From: Chrysiogenes arsenatis DSM 11915
GTDB taxonomy: Bacteria > Chrysiogenota > Chrysiogenetes > Chrysiogenales > Chrysiogenaceae
Assembly: GCF_000469585.1 (NCBI RefSeq)
Contig: NZ_KI273144.1
Coordinates: forward strand, 227,645-291,644
Direction: 5' to 3'
Length of the DNA: 64,000 bases
Under the pieces are notes generated by a model that was given only the letters and a program-made list of their open reading frames with translations, did no database searches and had not been told where the DNA came from. Within the stretch, counting starts at the first letter, position 1. Each line of letters opens with the position of its first letter. The translations under genes and the position numbers were made by a program. Positions 56,742 to 64,000 of this stretch are shown here, one piece after another.

Positions 56742-57995
56742 TTAGCCGTGATACCGCCGGAAAATCAGGGTGGCGTTGGTTCCCCCGAAGCCGAAGGAAT
56801 TGCTCATTGCATATTCAATATTCGCCTTCTGCGCTACGTGTGGAACATAATTCAAATCACACCCTTCACCTGGCTCATCACAGTTGATAGTCGGTGGAAT
56901 TATCCCCGTCTCAAGCGCTTTACAGCAGACAACGGCTTCAAAGCCACCTGCCGCTCCAAGCATATGCCCAACCATCGATTTTGTCGAACTGACCAGCAGC
57001 GAATCAGCCGCTGCGCCAAACGCACTACGAATCGCTTTACTCTCGTTTAGGTCATTAAAGTGCGTACTGGTGCCGTGTGCATTCACATACGTTGGTGCAA
57101 TGCCAGGGTCTTTAATTCCAGCATCCTGCAACGCCATCTTCATGCAACGCGCCGCCCCTTCACCATCTGGAGCTGGGCTGGTGATATGGAAAGCGTCGCC
57201 TGTCAGACCGTATCCGACCACTTCAGCATAGATTTTCGCGCCGCGCGCCTTGGCGTGTCCCAGCTCTTCGAGCACAACCACACCGGCACCTTCGGCCATA
57301 ACAAAACCATCGCGATCTTTATCAAAAGGACGCGACGCTTTGGTCGGCTCATCATTACGGGTACTCAGCGCCGTCATCGCCGCAAAGCCACCAACCCCAA
57401 GACGGGTAATCGCCGCTTCGGTTCCGCCAGCAAAGGCCACATCGCAGGCACCACGTTCAATCAATTTGAACGCATCGCCAATCGAGTGCGTGCCCGTAGC
57501 ACACGCGGTTACGGCGCACGAGTTCGGCCCTTTCGCATTGAGGTAAATAGAAACCTGGCCAGAAGCAAGGTTGATAATAACCATCGGGATAAAAAACGGG
57601 GTGAGCCGTTTAATCCCTTTCTCCATTACCGTCTTCTGCCAATCCTCAATGGCGGGAAGTCCCCCCATTCCAGAACCGATCATCACGCCAACGCGCGGTG
57701 CGAATTCATCGGAAAAAGGGATAGCAAAACCGGCATCTTTTGCCGCTTCGGCCGCGGCACTCATGGAAAACTCAATAAAGCGATCCATTTTTTTGCGATC
57801 TTTTTTGGGTACAACTTCAATCGGCAAGTCAAAATTTTTGACTTCGCCCGCTATTTTCGATGGGAGATCGTCAACTTCACACAAAGTCGTCGGGCCGATA
57901 CCTGAACGCCCGGCAATCAGCGCTTCCCAACTCTCCGCGACACTATTGCCGACCGGGTTTACGGTTCCAAGTCCCGTGACAACAACTCTTCTCAT
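56742..57995 (-). CDS. fabF: 3-oxoacyl-[acyl-carrier-protein] synthase II
   Basis: 417 residues from ATG 57995; an in-frame extension to 58103 crosses a terminator and is rejected. Start VVVTGLGTVNPVGNS. The nucleophile Cys lies in VTACATGTHSIGDAF, with His in VNAHGTSTHFND and KSMVGHMLGAAG. NSFGFGGTNATL closes the fold. It condenses malonyl-ACP with longer acyl-ACPs and sets unsaturated-chain length. It lies downstream of acpP, past an intrinsic terminator. Confidence 0.97.
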   Translation of the reverse strand: MRRVVVTGLGTVNPVGNSVAESWEALIAGRSGIGPTTLCEVDDLPSKIAGEVKNFDLPIEVVPKKDRKKMDRFIEFSMSAAAEAAKDAGFAIPFSDEFAPRVGVMIGSGMGGLPAIEDWQKTVMEKGIKRLTPFFIPMVIINLASGQVSIYLNAKGPNSCAVTACATGTHSIGDAFKLIERGACDVAFAGGTEAAITRLGVGGFAAMTALSTRNDEPTKASRPFDKDRDGFVMAEGAGVVVLEELGHAKARGAKIYAEVVGYGLTGDAFHITSPAPDGEGAARCMKMALQDAGIKDPGIAPTYVNAHGTSTHFNDLNESKAIRSAFGAAADSLLVSSTKSMVGHMLGAAGGFEAVVCCKALETGIIPPTINCDEPGEGCDLNYVPHVAQKANIEYAMSNSFGFGGTNATLIFRRYHG

Positions 57996-58064
57996 GACAC
58001 ACCTTACCTGATTTTGGCTTTTTCTCAGGCGGTACGGAGCCTGAGTGCTCCACTTGCAGCACAT

Positions 58065-58091
58065 AAAAAGAATGCCCACCTTGCGGTGAGC
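58065..58091 (-). terminator. Intrinsic terminator or attenuator between acpP and fabF
   Basis: On the minus strand GCTCACC (58085-58091) pairs with GGTGGGC (58074-58080) around a GCAA tetraloop, then ATTCTTTTT. It would end most acpP transcripts before fabF and so raise ACP relative to the enzymes. Confidence 0.75.
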
Positions 58092-58112
58092 ATCGTGATG
58101 CACAGTGGTTTA

Positions 58113-58343
58113 TTACGAATGCTGCTCAATATAATTGATGGCATCTTCCACGGTGGCGATTTTTTCTGCATCGTCATCGGGAATTTCAACGCCGAATTCT
58201 TCCTCAAGACCCATCACGAGTTCAACGGTGTCAAGACTGTCAGCACCAAGGTCATCGATAAAGGAGCTTTTCAGGCTAACCTCTGCGATATCTACTCCAA
58301 GCTGCTCAGCAACAATTTCTTTAACTTTCTGCTCAATTGACAT
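58113..58343 (-). CDS. acpP: Acyl carrier protein
   Basis: 76 residues, strongly acidic. The phosphopantetheine serine is in [13 protein letters not shown], and the helices [16 protein letters not shown] and [20 protein letters not shown] match E. coli AcpP closely. It carries the growing acyl chain between the Fab enzymes and PlsX. ATG 58343 is preceded by aggagca on the minus strand. The 87-base gap to fabG shows nothing else. Confidence 0.97.
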   Translation of the reverse strand: MSIEQKVKEIVAEQLGVDIAEVSLKSSFIDDLGADSLDTVELVMGLEEEFGVEIPDDDAEKIATVEDAINYIEQHS

Positions 58344-58430
58344 AAATGCTCCTTTTCGTATGAAAAATATCGTAAGTGCAAAATTACCGTTCAGCTTTAA
58401 GGAAATATGGGTCTCCCTGTCAAGGAGAAA

Positions 58431-59174
58431 TTACATATACATTCCACCATTCACAGGTATTACGGCTCCGGTTATGTAGCGAGAAAGATCGCTGGCCAGA
58501 AAAACCACGGCTCCGGCAACATCTTCCGGTGTGCCAAAACCAGCGAGTGGGATCTGCCCCAGCATCGTCGCACGCACATCGTCGCTGAGTCCCGCCGTCA
58601 TATCCGACTCAATAAACCCAGGTGCGACCGCATTCACCAGAACATTTTTTGAAGCAAGCTCGCGAGCCATTGATTTTGTCATCCCGATCAAGCCCGCCTT
58701 GGAGGCAACATAGTTAATCTGCCCAGCGTTACCCATCTGTCCGACCACGCTGCTGATATGGATAATGCGTCCCCATTTTTGCTTCATCATCCCACGACAA
58801 ACAAGCTTGGACAGGAGAAAGGCGCTTTTAAGATTCGTATCAATAACCGCGCTAAAGTCTTCTTCTTTCATCCGCATTAACAAACCATCACGGGTGATTC
58901 CTGCATTGTTCACCAAAATATCAATACGACCCAGAAACTCGGTTGCCTCTTTGATAAGCGCCTCGCACGCCTCAGAAGCACCAACATCGCCCCGAATCGC
59001 TTTGGCCTTACGCCCCATCGCCACAATTTCGGCAACCACTGCTTCTGCCGCTTCCGCGCTGCTCGCATAGTTGATCACCACGTCGGCTCCCTGCGTTGCC
59101 AACTCCAGCGCAATCGCCCGACCAATACCGCGCGACCCACCAGTAACCAGTGCCGTTCTATTTGGTGTGAGCAT
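58431..59174 (-). CDS. fabG: 3-oxoacyl-[acyl-carrier-protein] reductase
   Basis: 247 residues from ATG 59174, with gaggag upstream; the ORF extends further but runs into fabD. SDR with TGGSRGIGRAIALEL for NADPH, NNAGITRDGLLMRM, and the catalytic Ser, Tyr and Lys in HISSVVGQMGNAGQINYVASK. GGMYM ends the protein. It reduces the 3-keto group in each elongation round. It overlaps fabD by 17 bases. Confidence 0.97.
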   Translation of the reverse strand: MLTPNRTALVTGGSRGIGRAIALELATQGADVVINYASSAEAAEAVVAEIVAMGRKAKAIRGDVGASEACEALIKEATEFLGRIDILVNNAGITRDGLLMRMKEEDFSAVIDTNLKSAFLLSKLVCRGMMKQKWGRIIHISSVVGQMGNAGQINYVASKAGLIGMTKSMARELASKNVLVNAVAPGFIESDMTAGLSDDVRATMLGQIPLAGFGTPEDVAGAVVFLASDLSRYITGAVIPVNGGMYM

Positions 59175-60105
59175 GACAGAACTCCTCGATTTTTTTGAGA
59201 TCTTCTGCTGTTTCAAGGCTGAGACACTGAACATTTTTGTCTATCTTGCGCATCATTCCGCTGAGAACCTTACCAGAACCAAGTTCAACAAAGGTATCGA
59301 AACCATCACCTACGAGTATTTGCATACTTTCGTACCAGCGCACTGTCGCCGTCACCTGGCGAATCAATGAATCGCGCAGATCGTCTGCGCTATAAATATA
59401 CGCAGCATCGGCGTTGTTAATTATCGTATAATTCAGATCCATAAACTCAACGCTAGCAATGTTTTCCGCTAATCTATCCTGTGCAGGTTGCATGAGTGAA
59501 CAATGGAAAGGCGCACTCACCGGAAGCATGACAGCCCGCTTTGCTCCCATTTCCTTGCAGTAGCCACACGCTACCTCGACCGCTTTTGCCGCTCCCGCAA
59601 TCACGATTTGCGACGGAAGATTATAATTGGCGGGCATCACAACACCCTCCACCGACGCACGCTGGCACGCTTCGGCAATCGCATCGAATTCCAGATTCAT
59701 GATGGCCGCCATTGCCCCACGACCAACCGGCACCGCATCCTGCATGTATTTCCCACGCAAATGTACCAGTTTAACGGCATCGGCAAACGCCAACCCTCCC
59801 GCGCACGTGATGGCTGAATATTCACCAAGAGAGTGCCCAGCCGCTGTTTTCGGCATCATTCCAACTTCACGCCGTAATACTTCATGCGCCATAACACTCG
59901 TAACGAGTAATGCCGGTTGCGTGTTATACGTAATCTTCAGCTCTTCTTCTGGCCCTTCAAAACAGAGTTGCTGCAAATTGAAACCCAGCGCATCGTTTGC
60001 CTGGTCAAAAAATGTCTGAGTGTACGGAAATTGATCGAGCAGGCTTTTGCCCATACCAACAACTTGAGACCCCTGTCCAGGGTAGAGAAACGCGATATTG
60101 CTCAC
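59158..60105 (-). CDS. fabD: Malonyl-CoA-ACP transacylase
   Basis: 315 residues. PGQGSQVVGMGKSL at the start, the nucleophile serine in AGHSLGEYSAITCAG, the Arg of LVHLRGKYMQDAVPVG, and His in PVSAPFHCSLM. It loads malonyl groups on ACP. A ggaggctc-type ribosome site is on the minus strand, and fabH ends 16 bases before it. Confidence 0.97.
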   Translation of the reverse strand: MSNIAFLYPGQGSQVVGMGKSLLDQFPYTQTFFDQANDALGFNLQQLCFEGPEEELKITYNTQPALLVTSVMAHEVLRREVGMMPKTAAGHSLGEYSAITCAGGLAFADAVKLVHLRGKYMQDAVPVGRGAMAAIMNLEFDAIAEACQRASVEGVVMPANYNLPSQIVIAGAAKAVEVACGYCKEMGAKRAVMLPVSAPFHCSLMQPAQDRLAENIASVEFMDLNYTIINNADAAYIYSADDLRDSLIRQVTATVRWYESMQILVGDGFDTFVELGSGKVLSGMMRKIDKNVQCLSLETAEDLKKIEEFCHAHTK

Positions 60106-60121
60106 GAAAGAGCCTCCTTTG

Positions 60122-61102
60122 CTATACCGTAATGAGAGCGCCGCCCCACGTCAAACCGCCACCAAAAGCGGTAAGTACGACTTTTTGGCCAGCGACCAAT
60201 CGTCCGGTGTCAAATGCATGTTCAAGCGCGATTGGAATCGTCCCTGCCGAGTTGTTACCATATTTTTCAACCGTCACTGCAACCTTCTCAATCGGTAGTC
60301 CCAGTCGCTTTGCAACGGCATCAATAATGCGAATATTCGCTTGATGCGGTATGACAAGGTCGACCTGATCTGCCGAAGTCCCACTGAGTTCCAGCAGTTC
60401 AACCACGACATCGGCCATTGATTTTACCGCAAGCTTAAAGAGCTCATTCCCGCGCATCTGAATAAAGCCGATAGAACCGGCCTGCTCGCGGGCATGAAGT
60501 GGAGACTCAAAGCCATACCTCGGGGTCATCAGCATATCGGCGTACTGTCCATCCGCATGAATAATACATTTTTCGATACCAGGAGTTTCAGACGCTTCAA
60601 TAATTGCGGCTCCTGCTCCATCACTGAAAAGAATACAGGTGCCGCGATCTGTCCAATCGGTGATGTAGGAAAGTGTTTCCGCCCCAACCAACAAAATGCG
60701 GCGATATGAACCAGAACGTATCATCGCATCCGCAATTTTCAGTCCATAAATAAAGCCTGAACATGCCGCAACGATATCAAAGGCAGGTATGCCATTCGCG
60801 CCAAGACGCTGCTGCAACTCGCAAGCTGTGCTGGGCATACAAAAATGGTCAGGACTGATGGTAGCCAGAATAATCAGATCTATATCTGTGGCCTTTAAGC
60901 CCGCCTTGGAAAGCACCTTTTGTGAAGCTTCGAAAGCAATATCCGAAGTTTTCACCCCTGGCGCCACAATCCTCCGTTCGCGAATTCCGGTGCGAGTACG
61001 GATCCACTCATCATTGGTGTCGACTAATTTTTCCAAGTCTACATTCGTAAGTACCGTCTCGGGAAGGGCAGAGGCAACAGCTATCAGTTTACTGTAGATC
61101 AC
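60122..61102 (-). CDS. fabH: 3-oxoacyl-[acyl-carrier-protein] synthase III
   Basis: 326 residues. The Cys of VAACSGFIYGLKIADAM, His in VIPHQANIRIIDAVAKRL, and Asn in YGNNSAGTIP form the triad. TNDEWIRTRTGIRERRI is the CoA-side block. It starts fatty-acid synthesis by joining acetyl-CoA (or a branched acyl-CoA) with malonyl-ACP. It overlaps plsX by 4 bases. Confidence 0.97.
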   Translation of the reverse strand: MIYSKLIAVASALPETVLTNVDLEKLVDTNDEWIRTRTGIRERRIVAPGVKTSDIAFEASQKVLSKAGLKATDIDLIILATISPDHFCMPSTACELQQRLGANGIPAFDIVAACSGFIYGLKIADAMIRSGSYRRILLVGAETLSYITDWTDRGTCILFSDGAGAAIIEASETPGIEKCIIHADGQYADMLMTPRYGFESPLHAREQAGSIGFIQMRGNELFKLAVKSMADVVVELLELSGTSADQVDLVIPHQANIRIIDAVAKRLGLPIEKVAVTVEKYGNNSAGTIPIALEHAFDTGRLVAGQKVVLTAFGGGLTWGGALITV

Positions 61103-62139
61103 TCGTTCACCTGTGGTATGTGCTGCTTGAGTTTGCTGAGTGTCTGAACAATATCATCAGAAATATGTTGGTTGACTTGTTTTTCTACATAAATCGACGC
61201 GGCACGAAACGCGTTTTTCATGGCATTCGGGTTGGAGTTCCCATGACAGATAAATACCGGCCCCGTTACGCCAAGTAACGGCGCTCCGCCGTACTCCGTA
61301 TAATCGACCCGCTTTTTGAGATTTTTCAATCCGCCCATCGCAAGTAACGCTCCGAGGCGATTCAAAAACCCCCGACTCAGCTCTTCTTTGAGCATGGTAG
61401 ATATCATTCCAGCAAGACTCTCGCTCACCTTGAGGGCGATATTACCAACAAAGCCATCACACACGATAACGTCACAGCCACCTTTGTAGACTTCTTTCCC
61501 TTCAACATTGCCGTAGAAGTTGATTAACGGACAATCACTCAGAAGGGTAAATGTCTGACGGGTGGAATCATTTCCTTTGCCATCTTCTTCGCCAATACTG
61601 AGGACACCAACTTTTGGTTCTGCAATACCAAGCACATACTTGGCATACGAATTCCCCATGAGGGCAAATTGCAAAATATGCTCCGGGCGACAATCAACAT
61701 TGGCGCCGACATCAAGCATAATGCTGGTTCCAGCAATAGTAGGTAAAAAAGTGGCAATAGCCGCTTTCGCTACGCCCGGCATTGTTTTGAGATAGAGGAG
61801 CGAACCTCCCATAACCGCACCAGTATTACCGGCGCTAATGAACGCATCCGCCTGTTTGTTTTTCACAAGATCAAGACCGACACGAATACTGGACTGTTTT
61901 TTACGGCGCAACGCTACACCGGGAGCTTCTTCCATCCCGATTACTTCTTCGGCGTGAACAATTTCTATCCGCTCTTTCGGAGCGTTTGGAAACTTTGCCA
62001 ACTCGCGATTTACGATCGTTTCCTGTCCGACAAATACCACGTGGAGTTTCGGGTATTCGTGGAGGGCAAGTACTGCCCCTTCAACAGGATAATGGGGGGC
62101 ATAATCCCCCCCCATGACATCCAGTGCAATTTTCAACAT
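61099..62139 (-). CDS. plsX: Phosphate acyltransferase PlsX
   Basis: 346 residues. Start IALDVMGGDYAPHYPVEGAVLAL; then GMEEAPGVALRRKKQSS, SAGNTGAVMGGSLLYLK and DGFVGNIALKVSESLAG. It makes acyl-phosphate from acyl-ACP, the substrate of PlsY in phospholipid synthesis. ATG 62139 lies 20 bases after the rpmF stop, with aaggagca as ribosome site. The rpmF-plsX-fabH order is the classical one. Confidence 0.97.
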   Translation of the reverse strand: MLKIALDVMGGDYAPHYPVEGAVLALHEYPKLHVVFVGQETIVNRELAKFPNAPKERIEIVHAEEVIGMEEAPGVALRRKKQSSIRVGLDLVKNKQADAFISAGNTGAVMGGSLLYLKTMPGVAKAAIATFLPTIAGTSIMLDVGANVDCRPEHILQFALMGNSYAKYVLGIAEPKVGVLSIGEEDGKGNDSTRQTFTLLSDCPLINFYGNVEGKEVYKGGCDVIVCDGFVGNIALKVSESLAGMISTMLKEELSRGFLNRLGALLAMGGLKNLKKRVDYTEYGGAPLLGVTGPVFICHGNSNPNAMKNAFRAASIYVEKQVNQHISDDIVQTLSKLKQHIPQVNE

Positions 62140-62159
62140 CTGCTCCTTGTGGGAAGAAA

Positions 62160-62339
62160 TCAGATATCGGTGGTGAGCACTTGGTGTTCACCATACGCGC
62201 CGCATGACAAGCAAACACGATGTGGAAGTTTCTGCTCCTGACACTTTGGGCAGGTCATTGTTTGTACCGGCTTGAGTGCATGGTGAGCACGTCTGCTCCG
62301 TTTTTTCGCATTACTCGTTTTTCTTTTGGGCACTGCCAT
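62160..62339 (-). CDS. rpmF: 50S ribosomal protein L32
   Basis: 59 residues, too short for common ORF cut-offs. ATG 62339 is preceded by aaggag on the minus strand and the stop is TGA at 62160-62162. The N-terminus MAVPKRKTSNAKKRSRRA is diagnostic of L32. Four cysteines in two pairs (CPKC and CLSC) would bind zinc, the C+ form of the protein. It is first in the fab operon. The DUF177 gene often found upstream is missing; the strand switches to aroE instead. Confidence 0.95.
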   Translation of the reverse strand: MAVPKRKTSNAKKRSRRAHHALKPVQTMTCPKCQEQKLPHRVCLSCGAYGEHQVLTTDI

Positions 62340-62605
62340 GACACATTCTCCTTGAAATTATCATTAAAATTAAACGTATGAACGTTATTATTGAGCCAAG
62401 GGCAGGATGGTACACATCAGGACGCAAAAAAACAACGACAAAATCAAGCGTTTATCCCCGAACCTACGTAAGTAAAAAATTGCTACCCCGTATAATATTC
62501 GGTAAGATGCCTGAAAATGCAGCTGAAATCGCATCATCTTCCTGCGGAAAAAACCCACGGATAATACTGATGCCGAGAGAGGCTGTCAAGTACTGGAGTT
62601 TCTGG

Positions 62606-63499
62606 ATGCAAAAATATCGTCACATGAACGCCACAGCACACCACCCTCTCGCCCCTATAACCGGCACCACCCAGCTCTTTGGAATTATCGGACGCGATGT
62701 TTCGTATTCACTGAGTCCAGCTATCCACAACGCACTCCTTGCCGACGCCAACATTGCTGGCGCGTATCTCCCTTTCCCAACTCCCGACATTACAGCACTG
62801 CAACACCTATTGCACTACGCCCGCCGCAGTGCCATCCGCGGGTTCAATGTCACCATCCCTTATAAAGAGGAAGTAATCCCACTCCTCCATGAACTCGACC
62901 CGCTGGCCCGCGCTGCCGGAGCCGTCAACACTATTGTCATACGCGACGAGCGACTCCACGGTTATAACACCGACGGCCTCGGCTTTCTACAAAGTCTCCT
63001 GAGCTCCAGTGGTGCCGATTCACTCCAAGGCGCCTCAGTAACGCTGCTTGGAGCAGGCGGCGCGGCGCGAGGCATTGCGCCAGCACTCATCCAACAAGGC
63101 GTTTCATCGCTCACCATCGTCAACCGGACACCCGCCCGTGCCGAAGCACTGGTCGAATCGCTCCGCGCCATTGCTCCCAACGCATGCACCATTCGCGTAA
63201 CCACCGAGCTTGAACCATGCCACAACGAATGGGTCATTAACACCACCAGCGCAGGGATGAAGCAAGAGAGAACAGCTCTCTTTACAGAAAAACTGATCCG
63301 TGACGCACGCTACTTTGCCGATATTGTCTACACTCCGGCACACACCGTGAACATGGAGATAGCGCGACGCGCCGGAGTGCCGCACAGCAACGGCCTCGGC
63401 ATGCTGGTATGGCAAGCTCTCGTCGCATTTGAACTTTTTACCGGCCACAAAGGCTCCCCAGAATGTGCCTTTCAGGCAGTACAAGAGTTTACACCATGA
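62606..63499 (+). CDS. aroE: Shikimate dehydrogenase
   Basis: 297 residues from ATG 62606, with ggag seven bases upstream; ATG 62624 is possible but has no such site. The frame is open back to 62378, but that part shows no AroE similarity. Substrate motifs SYSLSPAIHNALL and GFNVTIPYKEEV (catalytic Lys), NTIVIRDERLHGYNTDGLGF, the NADP loop LGAGGAARGIAPAL with NRTPARAE, and GLGMLVWQA. It reduces 3-dehydroshikimate to shikimate. It overlaps dprA by 4 bases. The 266 bases between rpmF and aroE hold no other clear feature. Confidence 0.95.
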   Translation: MQKYRHMNATAHHPLAPITGTTQLFGIIGRDVSYSLSPAIHNALLADANIAGAYLPFPTPDITALQHLLHYARRSAIRGFNVTIPYKEEVIPLLHELDPLARAAGAVNTIVIRDERLHGYNTDGLGFLQSLLSSSGADSLQGASVTLLGAGGAARGIAPALIQQGVSSLTIVNRTPARAEALVESLRAIAPNACTIRVTTELEPCHNEWVINTTSAGMKQERTALFTEKLIRDARYFADIVYTPAHTVNMEIARRAGVPHSNGLGMLVWQALVAFELFTGHKGSPECAFQAVQEFTP

Positions 63500-64000
63500 A
63501 CCCGTTTTGGCACTATGCCCTCGCGCGCCATACCAGAGCCAATACCACCGCTCTCTCAATGGCACTTCTTTCTGGCCACTCTGCCGAACAACTGGCAACC
63601 ACCACCATCGCTCGCGACACCTTACAAAAACTCGAACACGAGTTTGCCGCCCAACTTCCGTTACTCGAAACCTTAGACATCACCCTACTCTGCTTTGGCG
63701 AAGCAAACTATCCCGCATCGCTACGCAATGTCGATTCGCCACCGCTTATCCTCTACTTGCGCGGCACCCTGCCGGATGCACCGCGCCTTGCGATAGTCGG
63801 CTCGCGTGGCCCAACCGACTATGGCAAGCAAGTGACGGCACTCTTCGCCGCAGAACTGAGCCGCGCCGGCATGTGCATTGTCAGTGGCCTCGCACTCGGC
63901 ATCGACGCCATCGCACACCAAAACGCCGTTGGAACGCGCGGCAATACTATCGCCGTCCTTGGCAGTGGAGTCGACCTCATCACGCCACACACCAACCGCC
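63496..64000 (+). CDS. dprA: DNA processing protein DprA, N-terminal part (runs off the window)
   Basis: 168 codons from ATG 63496 to the window edge, overlapping the aroE stop as ATGA. After a helical N-terminal segment the Rossmann-like core appears: FGEANYPASL, PPLILYLRGTL, IVGSRGPTDYGKQV, IVSGLALGIDAIAHQNAV, TIAVLGSGVD. These are the DprA/Smf signatures. DprA protects incoming single-stranded DNA and loads RecA during natural transformation. The C-terminal winged helix, if present, is outside the window. Confidence 0.93.
   Translation, partial: MNPFWHYALARHTRANTTALSMALLSGHSAEQLATTTIARDTLQKLEHEFAAQLPLLETLDITLLCFGEANYPASLRNVDSPPLILYLRGTLPDAPRLAIVGSRGPTDYGKQVTALFAAELSRAGMCIVSGLALGIDAIAHQNAVGTRGNTIAVLGSGVDLITPHTNR

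Noticed and set aside
62378..62605. Upstream extension of the AroE frame
   Set aside because: The 76 extra residues have no AroE similarity or ribosome site, and AroE proteins begin close to the FGIIGRDVSYSLSP region.

Overview
The window is a dense, protein-coding bacterial chromosome segment of roughly 50% G+C. It holds about 72 genes and no tRNA, rRNA, CRISPR array or transposase that I can see. The cell is a diderm: there are lipoproteins, TatABC, a Wzx-type flippase and an O-antigen ligase-type protein. It fixes nitrogen (nifHDK), makes polyamines by both the carboxynorspermidine and the agmatine/N-carbamoylputrescine routes, and appears to control groESL through a CIRCE site. Together these traits suggest an anaerobic, deep-branching lineage near Chrysiogenota, Deferribacterota or Campylobacterota. 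My best guess is a Chrysiogenes/Desulfurispira-like organism, but this is inferred from gene content only.

Layout. Positions 1-4100: the end of a HisKA_2-type histidine kinase, then an ECF sigma factor, a membrane anti-sigma-like protein with a glycogen-binding-like domain, two exported proteins and a DUF2202 lipoprotein. The sigma gene and the DUF2202 gene share a promoter-like motif. Positions 4270-7504: carboxynorspermidine synthase and decarboxylase, separated by a Phd/RelE-type toxin-antitoxin pair. Positions 7530-12611 (minus strand): nifH-nifD-nifK-nifT and hesA, with a sigma-54 promoter and a NifA-type upstream site. Positions 12817-17879: housekeeping genes (thioesterase, YdjM-like, aat, a RumA-like methyltransferase) and aguA-aguB.

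Positions 18218-47921 are one long surface-polysaccharide region. It starts with a MarR-type EPS regulator and a periplasmic-type DNA ligase. The GDP-mannose/GDP-fucose genes manC, manB, gmd and fcl follow, interrupted by two MNT-HEPN (MntA/HepT-type) modules. In the first module the HepT domain is fused in frame to phosphomannomutase. The SAM-cycle genes metK and ahcY come next, then a CDP-hexose/C-methyl/O-methyl sugar cassette, a flippase, five glycosyltransferases and galE. A bacillosamine-type set (pglD, pglE, pglC) and an O-antigen ligase/polymerase end the region.

Positions 48013-52069: groESL with promoter and CIRCE, tatABC and dut. Positions 52039-62339 (minus strand): the type II fatty-acid operon rpmF-plsX-fabH-fabD-fabG-acpP-fabF-rnc, followed by livG-livF-paaK, an RsbW-like kinase and tlyA. 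Positions 62606-64000: aroE and the start of dprA.

The most unusual features are: (i) the HepT-phosphomannomutase fusion and the repeated placement of toxin-antitoxin modules between genes of one pathway; (ii) the ECF sigma operon with a shared TGTAACC-N15-CGTT promoter and paired carbohydrate-binding-like domains; (iii) SAM-recycling genes inside the sugar-methylation locus; (iv) the readable regulatory DNA of the nif and gro operons.
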